From positions 4,056,336 to 4,120,335 of the forward strand of contig NZ_KI421509.1 of the NCBI RefSeq assembly GCF_000473225.1: a stretch of 64,000 nucleotides of DNA, written 5' to 3'. The DNA comes from Sedimentitalea nanhaiensis DSM 24252. Lineage in GTDB: Bacteria > Pseudomonadota > Alphaproteobacteria > Rhodobacterales > Rhodobacteraceae. The notes beneath the pieces were generated by a model that saw only the letters and a program-made list of their open reading frames with translations, did no database searches and was not told where the DNA came from. Of the stretch, positions 31,175 through 40,674 are shown piece after piece. The stretch's first letter is position 1. Each line of letters begins with the position of its first letter. Both the position numbers and the translations under genes were made by a program.

Positions 31175-31585
31175 ATGCCGAATTCGAACAAGCGTCAGGC
31201 GGTCGGCGGCGGCATGCCGTGGGATCCTCTGAACAGCCCGCAAATGACACATTTCATACGGATGCAGAAACTGCTGTTGAGCGAAACCGAGAAGTACTCT
31301 TCTGAGTGGTTCAGGCGCCGGTGTGAGGCCGCCGCGACAGCAACGCGCGCGGTGACAGAAACAGCCTCGGGAGGTGTGATCGATCCGCTAGTCGTGTCAA
31401 GGGCGCTGATTGATTGGCAAAGGGGTTCAATGCAACGGTTGAACGAAGATTTTCGTGATTATCTGGGCATGATGAACCGCTGCGCCCAACGCATGGTAGA
31501 AGAAGAATCCGAGGCGATCACGGAGACGATCGAGGATGTCGCAAAAGCGACTAAATCCACCAGAGCGCACTCCAGCCCGGTTTGA
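31175..31585 (+). CDS. phasin-like protein
   Basis: 136 residues, mostly amphipathic helix without transmembrane segments (for example WFRRRCEAAATATRAVTETA and RMVEEESEAITETIEDVAKAT), the composition and length of phasins that coat PHA granules. It follows the N-ATPase operon and its promoter carries an FNR-like box like that of phaC, which supports a granule-associated role. The start at 31175 is chosen for the GGAG upstream and the phasin-like length; an earlier in-frame ATG at 31091 would overlap the FNR box. Identification is by composition and context, not by a sharp motif. Confidence 0.65.
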   Translation: MPNSNKRQAVGGGMPWDPLNSPQMTHFIRMQKLLLSETEKYSSEWFRRRCEAAATATRAVTETASGGVIDPLVVSRALIDWQRGSMQRLNEDFRDYLGMMNRCAQRMVEEESEAITETIEDVAKATKSTRAHSSPV

Positions 31586-31701
31586 TGTCGCACTGAAAGG
31601 TCGCGCGGCGATGCTTGACATGCCGCGTGACCCAAACCGGCTCGGATCGGGTGAACTGGTTGCGGGGCCGCTGCGTTGCAGTATCACCCATCATGGTCCC
31701 G

Positions 31702-34700
31702 TCAGGTTCTGAATACCCTGTATAATGCCGGAATAACCAGCACCGTCAGCAGCGTGGACGAGGCCAGTCCGAACAGCAACGAAATCGCCAGCCCCTGAAA
31801 GATCGGGTCGTTCAGGATCACTGCAGCGCCGATCATTGCCGCGAGCGCAGTCAGCAGGATCGGCTTGAACCTGACTGCCCCGGCGTCCAGCAACACATCG
31901 GTCAAGGGGCGGTCGGGCGATTTGGCGTGGCGGATGAAATCGACCAGCAGGATCGAGTTGCGCACAATGATCCCCGCCAAGGCGATGAACCCGATCATCG
32001 AGGTTGCAGTGAAAGCCGCACCAAACAGCCAGTGACCGCCGATGATGCCGATAAAGGTCAGCGGCACTGGCGTCAGGATCACAAGCGGCACTTTGAACGA
32101 GCCGAATTGCCCGACGACAAGGATATAGATGCCCAACAAGGCCACACCAAACGCCGCGCCCATGTCGCGGAACGTAACCCAGGTGACCTCCCACTCGCCG
32201 TCCCATAACAGGATCGGATGGCGGTCATCCCCGGGCTGGCCATGCAGCGCAATCGTCGGCTTGGGCAGATCGCTCCAATCCTGTGCATCCAGCGCCTCCT
32301 GTACCGCCAACATCCCGTAAAGCGGTGCCTCGAAATCTCCGGCCAGTTCCGCAGTCACCATTTCCGCTGCGCGTCCGTTGTGGCGAAAGACCGGAAACGA
32401 GGCACGCTCTTCGATCACCTGCACCACGTCGCCCAATTCGACCACACCACGGTCGCCCGGCAGCGCGTTGGCCGGAATCGGCGTGGTCAGAAAATCTTCG
32501 CCCAGGGTGCGTTCGCCAATGGGCCGTTCCAGTCGGATCGGAATCGGCTGCCGCCCCCCGCCGCGATGGGAATAACCCACTGTCTGTCCGCCATTCAGGA
32601 TCGCAATCGTGTTCAGCACATCGGATTCCTGTACCCGGAAAAATTCGGCATCATCGGTGGAAACCCTGGCCCGCAGTCGTCGCGCGGGAACGCCATAGGA
32701 ATTGTCCACATCGACGATAAATGGCACCGAACGAAATGCGTCTTCGACCCGCGCCGCCACCGCGCGGCGGGTCTGGGCATCGGGTCCGTAGATCTCGGCC
32801 AGAAGGGTTGCCAGCACCGGCGGGCCGGGCGGGGGTTCGAGCACTTTCAGGCTGGCCGCCGACAACGCATCCAACGCCGCCAGCCGTTGCCGGATGTCCA
32901 GCGCGATATCGTGGCTGCTGCGTGTACGCGCGTCCTTGGGCAATAGATTGATCGCCACGTCGCCCTGTTCGGGCTGAGCCCGCAGGTAGGAATGGCGCAC
33001 GAGGCCGTTAAAATTGAACGGCGCGGCAGTGCCGGCGTGGGTCTGCACCGAATGGACCTCGGGCAGATCCAGCACGATCCCTGCGACTTGCTGGGCAATC
33101 GCGTCGGTGGCCTCGACAGAGGCCCCTTCGGGCAGGTCGATCAGCACCGACAATTCGGACTTGTTGTCGAACGGCAGCAGTTTGACTGTCACATCCTGCG
33201 TGTAAAACAGCGCCAACGATCCGAAAGTCAGCGCCGTCACCCCCGCAATCAACAGCCAGCTTCGCCCCTTGGTCGCAAGGATCGGACTGGCCACGGTTCG
33301 GTAAAGACGTCCCAACCTGCCACCGTCTGACTCCTCATGATGCACCGCTGGGGCATTGCCCGCCGCCTTGAGCATCAGCCACGGCGTCACTGTCACCGCC
33401 ACGAAAAACGAAAAGATCATTGCGGCAGAGGCATTGGCGGGGATCGGGCTCATATAGGGTCCCATCATGCCAGACACGAACAGCATCGGCAGCAGGGCTG
33501 CAACCACGGTCAGCGTCGCGATAATCGTCGGATTGCCGACCTCGGCCACCGCATCAATCGCCGCTGTACGGCGCGGCCGGTCATCGCCCATGCCCCAGTG
33601 CCGAGCGATGTTCTCGATGACGACAATTGCGTCATCCACCAGGATACCGATGGAAAAAATCAGTGCGAACAGTGACACCCGGTTCAGCGTATACCCCATC
33701 AGCCAGGACGCAAACAGGGTCAGCAGGATCGTCATCGGAATGACCAGCGCCACGACAAACGCCTCGCGACGACCGATGGCAATCCAGACCAGGGCAATGA
33801 TCGACACGGTTGCAAGGCCAAGGTGATAGAGCAGCTCGTTCGCCTTTTCATTGGCGCTTTCGCCATAGTCGCGCGTGACTTCGACTTGCATGTCTTCAGG
33901 GATCAATCCGCCATCCAACATCTCGACCCGGTGCAGCACGGACTCGGCGACATGCACCGCGTTCGCGCCGGCCCGTTTGGCCACGGCCAGCGTCACCGAG
34001 GGCACCCGGGTCACGCCGTCCTGGTTTTTTGTCACCGTCGAGACCAGAAATTCGCCCCGGTCGGCGGCAAATGCCACATCTGCAACGTCGCGCAGATAGA
34101 CTGGGCGACCATCCCGGGTGGTCAGCAGCAGATTTCCGATCGCTTCTGGCGAGCGCAGGGTTTCCCCGGCCAGCAGAAAGATCTGTTCGCCCTGGTCGCG
34201 GATACGGCCGGTCGGAAAAGCGGTATTTGCGCCCGCCACCTTTACGGCAAGTTGTTGCAACGTCACCCCATGCAGCGCCAGCCGCGCCGGATCAGGTGCA
34301 ACCCGCAACATTTCAGGCGTTTCCCCCACCAAGTAGGTCAGCCCGACATCGGGGATCTTGGCGACCTCGGTGCGCAACTCGCGCGCGATGCGTGTCAGAT
34401 CGTTGGCGGTGATCCGATCCGCCGAATGTTCGCTCGGTGACAGTGTCAGCGCCAGGATCGCCACATCATCTATACCGCGCCCGACGATCATCGGCTCGGG
34501 CACTCCAACCGGGATGCGGTCGAAATTGGCGCGCACCTTGTCATGCACCCGTAGCACCGCAGAATCCGAGGATGTACCAACAACAAACCGGGCCGTCACC
34601 ACCACCATATCGTCATAGCTTTGGGAATAGACGTGTTCGACATCCGTGATGCCCTTGACGATGGTTTCCAGCGGCTCGGTGATCAGTTTGACCGCATCCT

Positions 34701-34899
34701 CGGCCCTGAGACCGTCGGCACGGACATGGATATCGACCATCGGTACGGAAATCTGTGGCTCTTCCTCGCGCGGCAGGCTGATCAGGGCGACAAGACCGAA
34801 AACGAACGCCGCCAACAGAAACAGCGGTGTCAGCGGCGAGGTAATGAACATCCGGGTCAGCCCCCCGGCAATGCCGAGCGGCGTTTTTATTGGCGTCAT
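31702..34899 (-). CDS. RND-family efflux pump, inner-membrane transporter
   Basis: 1065 residues, full-length RND transporter with the two-fold pattern of one transmembrane helix, large periplasmic loop and a helix bundle. The proton-relay Asp pair in TM4 is visible (IGILVDDAIVVIENIARH), as are the N-terminal amphipathic segment and FFVAVTVTPWL. It overlaps the membrane-fusion-protein gene by 4 bp. No outer-membrane channel gene is nearby, so it presumably uses a shared TolC-type channel. The substrate is unknown; the SqrR-type box in front of the operon hints at export linked to reactive sulfur (inference). Confidence 0.93.
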   Translation of the reverse strand: MTPIKTPLGIAGGLTRMFITSPLTPLFLLAAFVFGLVALISLPREEEPQISVPMVDIHVRADGLRAEDAVKLITEPLETIVKGITDVEHVYSQSYDDMVVVTARFVVGTSSDSAVLRVHDKVRANFDRIPVGVPEPMIVGRGIDDVAILALTLSPSEHSADRITANDLTRIARELRTEVAKIPDVGLTYLVGETPEMLRVAPDPARLALHGVTLQQLAVKVAGANTAFPTGRIRDQGEQIFLLAGETLRSPEAIGNLLLTTRDGRPVYLRDVADVAFAADRGEFLVSTVTKNQDGVTRVPSVTLAVAKRAGANAVHVAESVLHRVEMLDGGLIPEDMQVEVTRDYGESANEKANELLYHLGLATVSIIALVWIAIGRREAFVVALVIPMTILLTLFASWLMGYTLNRVSLFALIFSIGILVDDAIVVIENIARHWGMGDDRPRRTAAIDAVAEVGNPTIIATLTVVAALLPMLFVSGMMGPYMSPIPANASAAMIFSFFVAVTVTPWLMLKAAGNAPAVHHEESDGGRLGRLYRTVASPILATKGRSWLLIAGVTALTFGSLALFYTQDVTVKLLPFDNKSELSVLIDLPEGASVEATDAIAQQVAGIVLDLPEVHSVQTHAGTAAPFNFNGLVRHSYLRAQPEQGDVAINLLPKDARTRSSHDIALDIRQRLAALDALSAASLKVLEPPPGPPVLATLLAEIYGPDAQTRRAVAARVEDAFRSVPFIVDVDNSYGVPARRLRARVSTDDAEFFRVQESDVLNTIAILNGGQTVGYSHRGGGRQPIPIRLERPIGERTLGEDFLTTPIPANALPGDRGVVELGDVVQVIEERASFPVFRHNGRAAEMVTAELAGDFEAPLYGMLAVQEALDAQDWSDLPKPTIALHGQPGDDRHPILLWDGEWEVTWVTFRDMGAAFGVALLGIYILVVGQFGSFKVPLVILTPVPLTFIGIIGGHWLFGAAFTATSMIGFIALAGIIVRNSILLVDFIRHAKSPDRPLTDVLLDAGAVRFKPILLTALAAMIGAAVILNDPIFQGLAISLLFGLASSTLLTVLVIPALYRVFRT

Positions 34900-35858
34900 G
34901 GGGTCACCAGAACGTCACCGGCGGCAAGCCCGGACAACACCTCGACCATCGCCATTCCGTCCCAAGCGATGGGATCACCCAGCACGACCGCCCGGTCGGC
35001 ATTGCCCGCGCCCGCCGCCACGGTCACGAAATCAATTCCCGACCGGGTCGCAACAGCCGCTATGGGAACCAGCAACGCTGAGCGTTCCCCTACTGGCAGC
35101 TCCACCAAAACCCGCGTATTCACGAATGCGGTATTCAGCCCGTCAACCTCTACATCGGCAATCACCCGCCCGTTTTCAATCTGCGGATAGATCTTTGCAA
35201 TCCGGCCTGCGGTGTCGGTGCCTGCGGTATGCATCCGGATTTCTGCACCTTCTTCCAATGACACCGCGTGGCGTTCCGGAACCGCCAATCGCAGAAAAAA
35301 TCCACCGCCACCAATCGTCGCGATCGGTTCGCCCGGCAGGATCACCGCCCCCAGCGTCGCCGGTACGGTCAGCACCCGACCTTCGCCGGGGGCCAGAATC
35401 TCGCCCTCGGTTGCCTGTTGGCTGACTACGTCGCGCTGTGCATCGGTCGCCGCGATTTCCCCGCGCACCACATCCACAGACGTGCGCAGCTGATCCAGCC
35501 GCTGTGCGGTGACAACACCGCGATCAACCAGCGTCTGACCGCGTGCAAGTTCAGTCTCTGCGGTGGTCAATTGCGCCTTCAATGCCCGGATCTGGGCATC
35601 GAGAGCGGCGATCTGAAACGCGATTTTATCATCATGCACCAAGGCGATCCTCTGGCCCGCAGCCACCAGATCGCCCTCGCTGACCGAAAGTTCGGTCAGC
35701 AGCCCGCCGATGCGCGCCCGCGCCGGAATGTTTTCGCGCGCTTCGATACGGCCATAGACCGCTTTCCATTCGGTCACCGCCGTCGGTGCAAGCGTCACGG
35801 TTCCGGCCAATCCCGGCCCGGCGGCCAGAAAGCCGACAATCAATGTCAGAATGCGCAT
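34896..35858 (-). CDS. RND efflux periplasmic adaptor (membrane fusion protein)
   Basis: 320 residues. N-terminal signal peptide (MRILTLIVGFLAAGPGLAG), biotinyl-lipoyl-like half motifs (RIGGLLTELSVSEGDLVAAGQRIALV and EILAPGEGRVL), a helical hairpin between them (residues ~75-135), then beta-barrel and membrane-proximal domains. Partner of the RND transporter with a 4-bp overlap. It starts 9 bp after the DUF2892 stop, so all three form one operon. Confidence 0.92.
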   Translation of the reverse strand: MRILTLIVGFLAAGPGLAGTVTLAPTAVTEWKAVYGRIEARENIPARARIGGLLTELSVSEGDLVAAGQRIALVHDDKIAFQIAALDAQIRALKAQLTTAETELARGQTLVDRGVVTAQRLDQLRTSVDVVRGEIAATDAQRDVVSQQATEGEILAPGEGRVLTVPATLGAVILPGEPIATIGGGGFFLRLAVPERHAVSLEEGAEIRMHTAGTDTAGRIAKIYPQIENGRVIADVEVDGLNTAFVNTRVLVELPVGERSALLVPIAAVATRSGIDFVTVAAGAGNADRAVVLGDPIAWDGMAMVEVLSGLAAGDVLVTP

Positions 35859-35867
35859 GTTCCCGCC

Positions 35868-36068
35868 TTAGAAGGCTTTGCCTGGTTTGGCCCCAAGCTT
35901 TATAAATAAACGGGCCGCCGGGCAGACCCCGGTGAACGCAGATTGCAACAGATTTGCCCCGACAAATACCGTCAGCCAGACGAAATAAGGCGAGATCCAC
36001 ACCGTCAATGCAACGGAGACAAGAACCATGGAGCCCGCAAAGGCCAGAATTATACGATCAAGCGACAT
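35868..36068 (-). CDS. DUF2892 (YgaP-type transmembrane) protein
   Basis: 66 residues with two hydrophobic helices and the LLQSAFTGVCPAARLF segment with a single Cys, the pattern of the membrane part of YgaP and stand-alone DUF2892 proteins that accompany rhodaneses and sulfide-oxidation genes. First gene of the operon with the adaptor and RND pump. The start at 36068 has AGGAGC upstream; the longer frame begins before it and is not needed. A second DUF2892 gene occurs in the sulfur cluster at 51671. Confidence 0.82.
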   Translation of the reverse strand: MSLDRIILAFAGSMVLVSVALTVWISPYFVWLTVFVGANLLQSAFTGVCPAARLFIKLGAKPGKAF

Positions 36069-36093
36069 CGGTCTGCTCCTATCTTTCATATAT

Positions 36094-36109
36094 ATTCTAC
36101 TTTATGAAT
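36094..36109 (-). promoter_or_regulatory. SqrR/BigR-type operator ATTC-N8-GAAT
   Basis: ATTC at 36094-36097 and GAAT at 36106-36109 are separated by exactly 8 bp, inside a larger palindrome TTCATA-N12-TATGAA (36085-36108). This is the motif recognised by the persulfide-responsive ArsR-type repressors SqrR/BigR. It lies 26-41 bp upstream of the DUF2892 start and overlaps AT-rich -10-like sequence, as expected for a repressor. Confidence 0.7.
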
Positions 36110-36745
36110 TTATTCTTCGGATTTCAAGTCACATCGAGCCGCCTGCGACTTTGTTCCGCCCCCTTGAGGACGCTATTTGCCGCAAAAAAGGGACAACCAA
36201 TGGAATCCACAGAAGCGGACGCATTTCACAAGAATGATCGTGAGTTTTAGCGGAGTCCGTCAATAGGAAACGCGGTGTCAGGCAGCGCGGTCCAGATGAT
36301 TCTGAAAATGGCCACGACCTGACGATAGGCTGTTTGCTTCTCGTGACCGACATCGGCGCAGATGCCCAAGACTTGAGTGTGATCGCCGTCGGACACGGTA
36401 CGGGACTATGCGAACCGGCCAAAGGAAGGCCAAAACCTGAGCAGAGCTAAGCCAAATTAACGAACTCAAAGGGGAGGCAGGTGTTCATACTGCCAAAATA
36501 CAATTGCCAGGACTTCGGGACCGTTACACCGCTGATCCGCCGCTCCGACACCAAATTGCGCAGATCTCGATGAGACGCTGAATATGTCCATTCCGCCTGT
36601 CACACGATCACGCAACGGTTTCTTCGAACTTATCCCGCCGTGGCGCGAGGTGTTTGCAATACATGGCGCTGGTCCGTCGCAAAACAAACTTGCCGGTTAG
36701 CGTGGCAACCGCATTCCTGCAACTGTGTCGGCCCTGTCGACGCAA
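36110..36745. other. intergenic; contains a broken minus-strand coding fragment
   Basis: A minus-strand stretch ending in a stop at 36247 and readable back to about 36395 (SDGDHTQVLGICADV, then FRIIWTALPDTAFPIDGLR) looks like the C-terminus of a protein I cannot name; an in-frame stop precedes it. The rest, about 36400-36745, holds nothing I can support. Confidence 0.4.
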
Positions 36746-37756
36746 TCAAGATCTGATCCCGGCGAGCGGAGAGGTCTCGTCTTCCACCAGGTGGCACGCG
36801 GCACGGTGATTTGAGCCGGCCAGTTTCAATCGAGGGGCGACATCACGACACCGCGCCTCGGCCACGGGGCAGCGGGACGCGAAACGGCAGCCCTTCGGCA
36901 AATCCAGAGGATCGGGGGGATCGCCGGGGATCAAGATGCGCCGCGATTGTTCACGCAGCATCGGGTCGACGGACGGGACCGCAGACAACAGCGCAGCCGT
37001 ATAGGGATGCAAGGGGTTATTAAAAAGCGACAGCCGATCGGCGTGCTCGACGATCTTCCCCATATACATCACCGCAACGCTGTCGCACATATGCTGCACC
37101 ACGCCCAGATCATGGCTGATGAAAACATATGTCAGCCCGAATTCCGTCTGCAGACGTCGCAGCAGATTCAGGATCTGCGCCTGTACCGCGACGTCGAGCG
37201 CGGAAACGGGTTCGTCGCAGATGATGACCTCGGGTTGGGTCGAAAGCGCGCGGGCGATGCCGATCCGCTGTCGTTGCCCACCGGAGAACTGATGCGGAAA
37301 AAGGCGCTTCTGTTCCGGGTGCAGCCCCACGGCCTTGAATAGCCCGTCCACAATCTCGCGTTTTTCGGAAATGGACTTGTCCGTCAGACTGTCGAGCGGT
37401 TCACGCACGATATCTTCGGCCCGCTTGCGCGGATTCAACGAAGAATACGGATCCTGAAAAATAACTTGCACCTTCTGGCGCATGTCTTTCAGGTCCTCAC
37501 GGTCCAAAGGCAGGAGATCACGGCCTTCAAGCAGTATCTTGCCGCTGGTCAGGCCACTGACAAGGCGAGCAATGGCCAATGCCGCCGTGGTTTTTCCGGA
37601 TCCCGACTCGCCGACGATGGCCAAAGTTTCACCTTTGCGAACGGTGAACGAGATATCATCCACTGCGGTCAGGTAGGTCGGTTTGGCAAAAAAACCGCCC
37701 TTGCGGCGAACACCGAACCGGACTGACAGGTTCTGAACGTCAAGAAGATCGCTCAT
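36746..37756 (-). CDS. oligopeptide/dipeptide-type ABC transporter, ATP-binding protein (DppF/OppF class)
   Basis: 336 residues. Walker A GESGSGKT, Q-loop VQVIFQDPYSSLNPR (the hallmark of OppF/DppF), signature FSGGQRQRIGIARAL, Walker B VIICDEPVSALD, and the C-terminal oligopeptide-transporter extension with clustered Cys (GCRFASRCPVAEARC) that can hold an iron-sulfur cluster. Last gene of the transporter operon. ATG at 37756 or 37759 can serve as start; GGAGGAG lies just upstream and the preceding stop overlaps. Confidence 0.92.
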   Translation of the reverse strand: MSDLLDVQNLSVRFGVRRKGGFFAKPTYLTAVDDISFTVRKGETLAIVGESGSGKTTAALAIARLVSGLTSGKILLEGRDLLPLDREDLKDMRQKVQVIFQDPYSSLNPRKRAEDIVREPLDSLTDKSISEKREIVDGLFKAVGLHPEQKRLFPHQFSGGQRQRIGIARALSTQPEVIICDEPVSALDVAVQAQILNLLRRLQTEFGLTYVFISHDLGVVQHMCDSVAVMYMGKIVEHADRLSLFNNPLHPYTAALLSAVPSVDPMLREQSRRILIPGDPPDPLDLPKGCRFASRCPVAEARCRDVAPRLKLAGSNHRAACHLVEDETSPLAGIRS

Positions 37757-38742
37757 CATAACTCCTCCGCATGCCAGCAGGCCGAAATCCGGGAATTTCC
37801 GAAATGCGCTTCGGGCGGCCGGGCCTGGCGGCACTGATCGGTCACGCGGGGGCATCGTGACGAGAACAGACAAAGGTCCTGCCCGAATTCCGACAATCCA
37901 GGTACAATGCCAGGAACTTCCGTTAGGTCCTGTCTCTCCTCGGTCAGGTTCGCCACGATATGCGGTACACAGCTAATCAGCCCATGGGTATAGGGGTGAC
38001 GGGCGCGCGCAATGACCTGATCAACCGGGCCTTCTTCCGCCTTGCGTCCCGCATACATGACGATCATGCGTTCGGACATCTCTGCGACAGCGCCCATGTC
38101 ATGTGTGATCATGATGATCGACGTTCCGGTTTGTGCTCGAAGGTCACGCAAAAGATCGAAAATCTGCGCCTGTACGGTCACGTCGAGCGCGGTCGTCGGC
38201 TCGTCTGCGATCAGGATCTTGGGCGTACAGGCCAGCGCTATTGCGATCATAACGCGTTGACGCTGACCGCCCGACATCTGGAAAGGATAGGATTCCATCC
38301 GGCTCTTGGGGTTGGGAATCTGCACGGCGTTCAGCAACTCAATTGCCTGTTTCCAAGCCGCTTTCTGGCTTAATCCCTGATGTGCGCGAAGAACTTCGGC
38401 GATCTGCTCGCCGACTGTGTAGACCGGGTTCAGAGAGGTCATCGGCTCTTGAAAGATCATACTGATCTCGTTGCCGCGAATTTCGCGCAACCGCCGCGGC
38501 GAGGCTGTGGTCAGTTCTTCGCCATCGAACTGGATGCTGCCAGAGGCGACGCGCCCGATCCCTTCCGGCAACAGGCCCATGATCGCAAGCGCGGTCATTG
38601 ACTTGCCGCACCCGGATTCGCCCACGAAACTGATGCTTTCACCGTGACCCAGTTCCAGATTCAGGTTGTCGATAACCGGGGCGACGCCAGCGCGTGTCGC
38701 AAGCTCGATGCGCAGGTTTTCGACCTTGAGTAGCGGAGCCAT
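37756..38742 (-). CDS. oligopeptide/dipeptide-type ABC transporter, ATP-binding protein (DppD/OppD class)
   Basis: 328 residues. Walker A GESGCGKS, Q-loop MIFQEPMTSLNPVYTVGEQ, signature MSGGQRQRVMIAIALA, Walker B ILIADEPTTALDVTVQAQ, and the Cys-containing tail (DLCLFSSRCPRVTDQC). Heterodimer partner of the DppF-type ATPase; energises uptake through the two permeases. It overlaps the permease stop by one base and couples to the next gene. Confidence 0.92.
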   Translation of the reverse strand: MAPLLKVENLRIELATRAGVAPVIDNLNLELGHGESISFVGESGCGKSMTALAIMGLLPEGIGRVASGSIQFDGEELTTASPRRLREIRGNEISMIFQEPMTSLNPVYTVGEQIAEVLRAHQGLSQKAAWKQAIELLNAVQIPNPKSRMESYPFQMSGGQRQRVMIAIALACTPKILIADEPTTALDVTVQAQIFDLLRDLRAQTGTSIIMITHDMGAVAEMSERMIVMYAGRKAEEGPVDQVIARARHPYTHGLISCVPHIVANLTEERQDLTEVPGIVPGLSEFGQDLCLFSSRCPRVTDQCRQARPPEAHFGNSRISACWHAEEL

Positions 38743-39623
38743 CAGCGTTTCCTCAGCTTGGGATTCAGCGCATCGTTCAGACCGTCACCGACCAGGCTTA
38801 TGGCGAGGACCGTGATGAAAATCGCGAGCCCCGGAATTGTGACAGTAAAGCTGGATTCCAGAATGTACTGCCGATTGGACCCAATTATCTGCCCCCAGCT
38901 CACCACATTCGGGTCGGTCAGTCCGAGAAAGCTCAGCCCGGCCTCAAAAAGGATCGCAGACCCAACCATGAGCGCCGATTGCACGATGATCGGCGGCAGG
39001 GCATTGGGCAGGATCACCTCGAACATGAGCTTAGAATTGGAGGCCCCCGAAGCGCGGCTGGCCATGACATATTCAAGTTCGCGTACGCGTTGGAACTCTG
39101 ATCGGGTGATGCGCGCGACCGCCGTCCAGCTGACAATACCGATGGCAAAGGTGATCATTGGCAGGCTCGCACCGAACAGAGCCACGATAACCATCGAGAA
39201 AAGCAGCGTCGGCAAGACCTGGAAAAACTCGGTAAAGCGCATCAGGGCTTCTTCGACGATGCCGCCGTAAAACCCGGCAAGCGCACCCACCGTAACACCG
39301 ATCACCACGGTGACAATCGCCGCCGAAAGTCCGATGATTAACGTCACCCGCGCGCCGTACAGGATCTGCGACAGCAGATCGCGTCCCAGGTAATCGGTCC
39401 CAAGCAAAAAGCCTTCTTCACCCGGAGGCGAAAATGGTGCCCAGACCATATCAAACGGATCGGTAGGGTATAGCAGCGGGCCGAAAATCGCGGCCAAAAC
39501 GATCAGCACCAACAGCCCCAGCCCAACCATGGCCGAATGGTTGTGACGGAACATCTCCCAGGCTTCGGAGAGCGGCGAGCGGGCCTTGGCGACGGGCGGA
39601 TCAATGGTCTGGTCGGTCATCAT
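38742..39623 (-). CDS. oligopeptide/dipeptide-type ABC transporter, permease (DppC/OppC class)
   Basis: 293 residues. The N-terminal helix is followed by the extracytoplasmic segment HLLGTD-like (GFLLGTDYLGRDLLSQILYGAR), characteristic of DppC/OppC, and the EAA loop (EYVMASRASGASNSKLMFEVILPNALPPII) that contacts the ATPases. Five to six transmembrane helices. The start ATG overlaps the intended stop of the broken DppB gene (ATGA), showing the two were translationally coupled. Confidence 0.92.
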   Translation of the reverse strand: MMTDQTIDPPVAKARSPLSEAWEMFRHNHSAMVGLGLLVLIVLAAIFGPLLYPTDPFDMVWAPFSPPGEEGFLLGTDYLGRDLLSQILYGARVTLIIGLSAAIVTVVIGVTVGALAGFYGGIVEEALMRFTEFFQVLPTLLFSMVIVALFGASLPMITFAIGIVSWTAVARITRSEFQRVRELEYVMASRASGASNSKLMFEVILPNALPPIIVQSALMVGSAILFEAGLSFLGLTDPNVVSWGQIIGSNRQYILESSFTVTIPGLAIFITVLAISLVGDGLNDALNPKLRKR

Positions 39624-40605
39624 GCACGTCCTTTCAGCCGCGGGTCGACGAGGCGCAGAACGAAGTCAGTCAAAAGATTTCCTACGATAACCATCAAAGC
39701 AGAGAAGAAGAGAAGAAGAGAATGCCCAGGATCGTGGGCGTGTCACGGGCAAGAATCGACTGGAACGCCAGCGTTCCGAGGCCCGGCCACGCGAAGACGG
39801 TTTCGACAAGCACCGCCCCGGAGATCACGGCGCTGAACTGAAGTCCCGCAAGTGTGATGACCGGCGAAAGTGCGTTTTTGAGCGCATGCTTGTAGACCAC
39901 TTCGCGTTCGGTCAGCCCTTTGGCCTTGGCGGTGCGAACGTAGTCCGACCCCAGTGTTTCCATCATCGAGGCCCGCGAAAGGCGCGAATAGAGCGCAAGG
40001 AAGATCGAGCTCAGCGTTATGGTCGGCAGAACCATGTGACGCATGATATCCAGCGCCCGAACTGCAAAGCCTCCTTCAAGCGTGACATCCCGCATGCCTG
40101 CCACGGGAAACCACTGAATCTTTAGGGAAAATCCGATAAGCAGCAGAATACCGGTCCAGAACACCGGGGCGGAATAGCCGAATAGCGCAATGAAAGTCAC
40201 AAAATGTGAAAGAATGCCGTTGGGGCGACGCGCGGAAATGACCCCCAGAACCACGCCGATAAACATGGCAAAAATCTGTGCGGTGAAGACCAGCAACAGC
40301 GTTGCGGGCAGCCGCTGCAGGATAAGGGAGGTCACAGGCTGATTGTAATAAAAGGAATAGCCAAGATCAAAGCGCAATACACGGCCCAAGTAACTTCCGA
40401 GTTGAACCAGAAAGGACTTGTCCAGTCCGTAATCGGCGCGGATCTGGGCCATCGTTTCCTCGTCGGCGCCGCCCATTGATTGGGCGATGGTGTCGGCCAC
40501 GTCGCCGGGCGCGAGATGCATCATCGTGAAGTTCAGCACCAGGACGGCGAGGAGCAACAAGATGGCATAAAATATCCGAGTTGTCGTGACGTGCAACGCG
40601 TTCAT
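39620..40605 (-). pseudogene. oligopeptide/dipeptide-type ABC transporter, permease (DppB class), frameshifted
   Basis: The frame from 40605 encodes a normal DppB permease for about 300 residues (APGDVADTIAQSMGG, EAA loop VRTAKAKGLTEREVVYKHALKNALSPVI), then ends prematurely at 39694 with FFSSSLL. Removing one 8-bp unit of the tandem repeat at 39701-39722 restores FFSALMVIVGNLL and then FVLRLVDPRLKGRA, a normal C-terminus whose stop overlaps the DppC start. The last helix (~27 residues) is lost as written. Either a real slippage mutation or a sequencing error. Confidence 0.88.
39701..39722. repeat. 8-bp tandem repeat (AGAGAAGA)n causing the DppB frameshift
   Basis: AGAGAAGA AGAGAAGA AGAGAA, period 8, about 2.7 copies. 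With one copy fewer the DppB frame is intact. Confidence 0.9.
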
Positions 40606-40674
40606 TGTGAGCACCTTTCAGCCGAGGGCCTGCAAAATAAGCGCCCGCGACCGCAAGGGCCGCAGGCGGATACA

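Noticed and set aside
40640-40667. GC-rich inverted sequence between the solute-binding protein and permease genes as a strong terminator
   Set aside because: The pairing is imperfect and there is no T run; the genes are a normal operon, so at most it attenuates.
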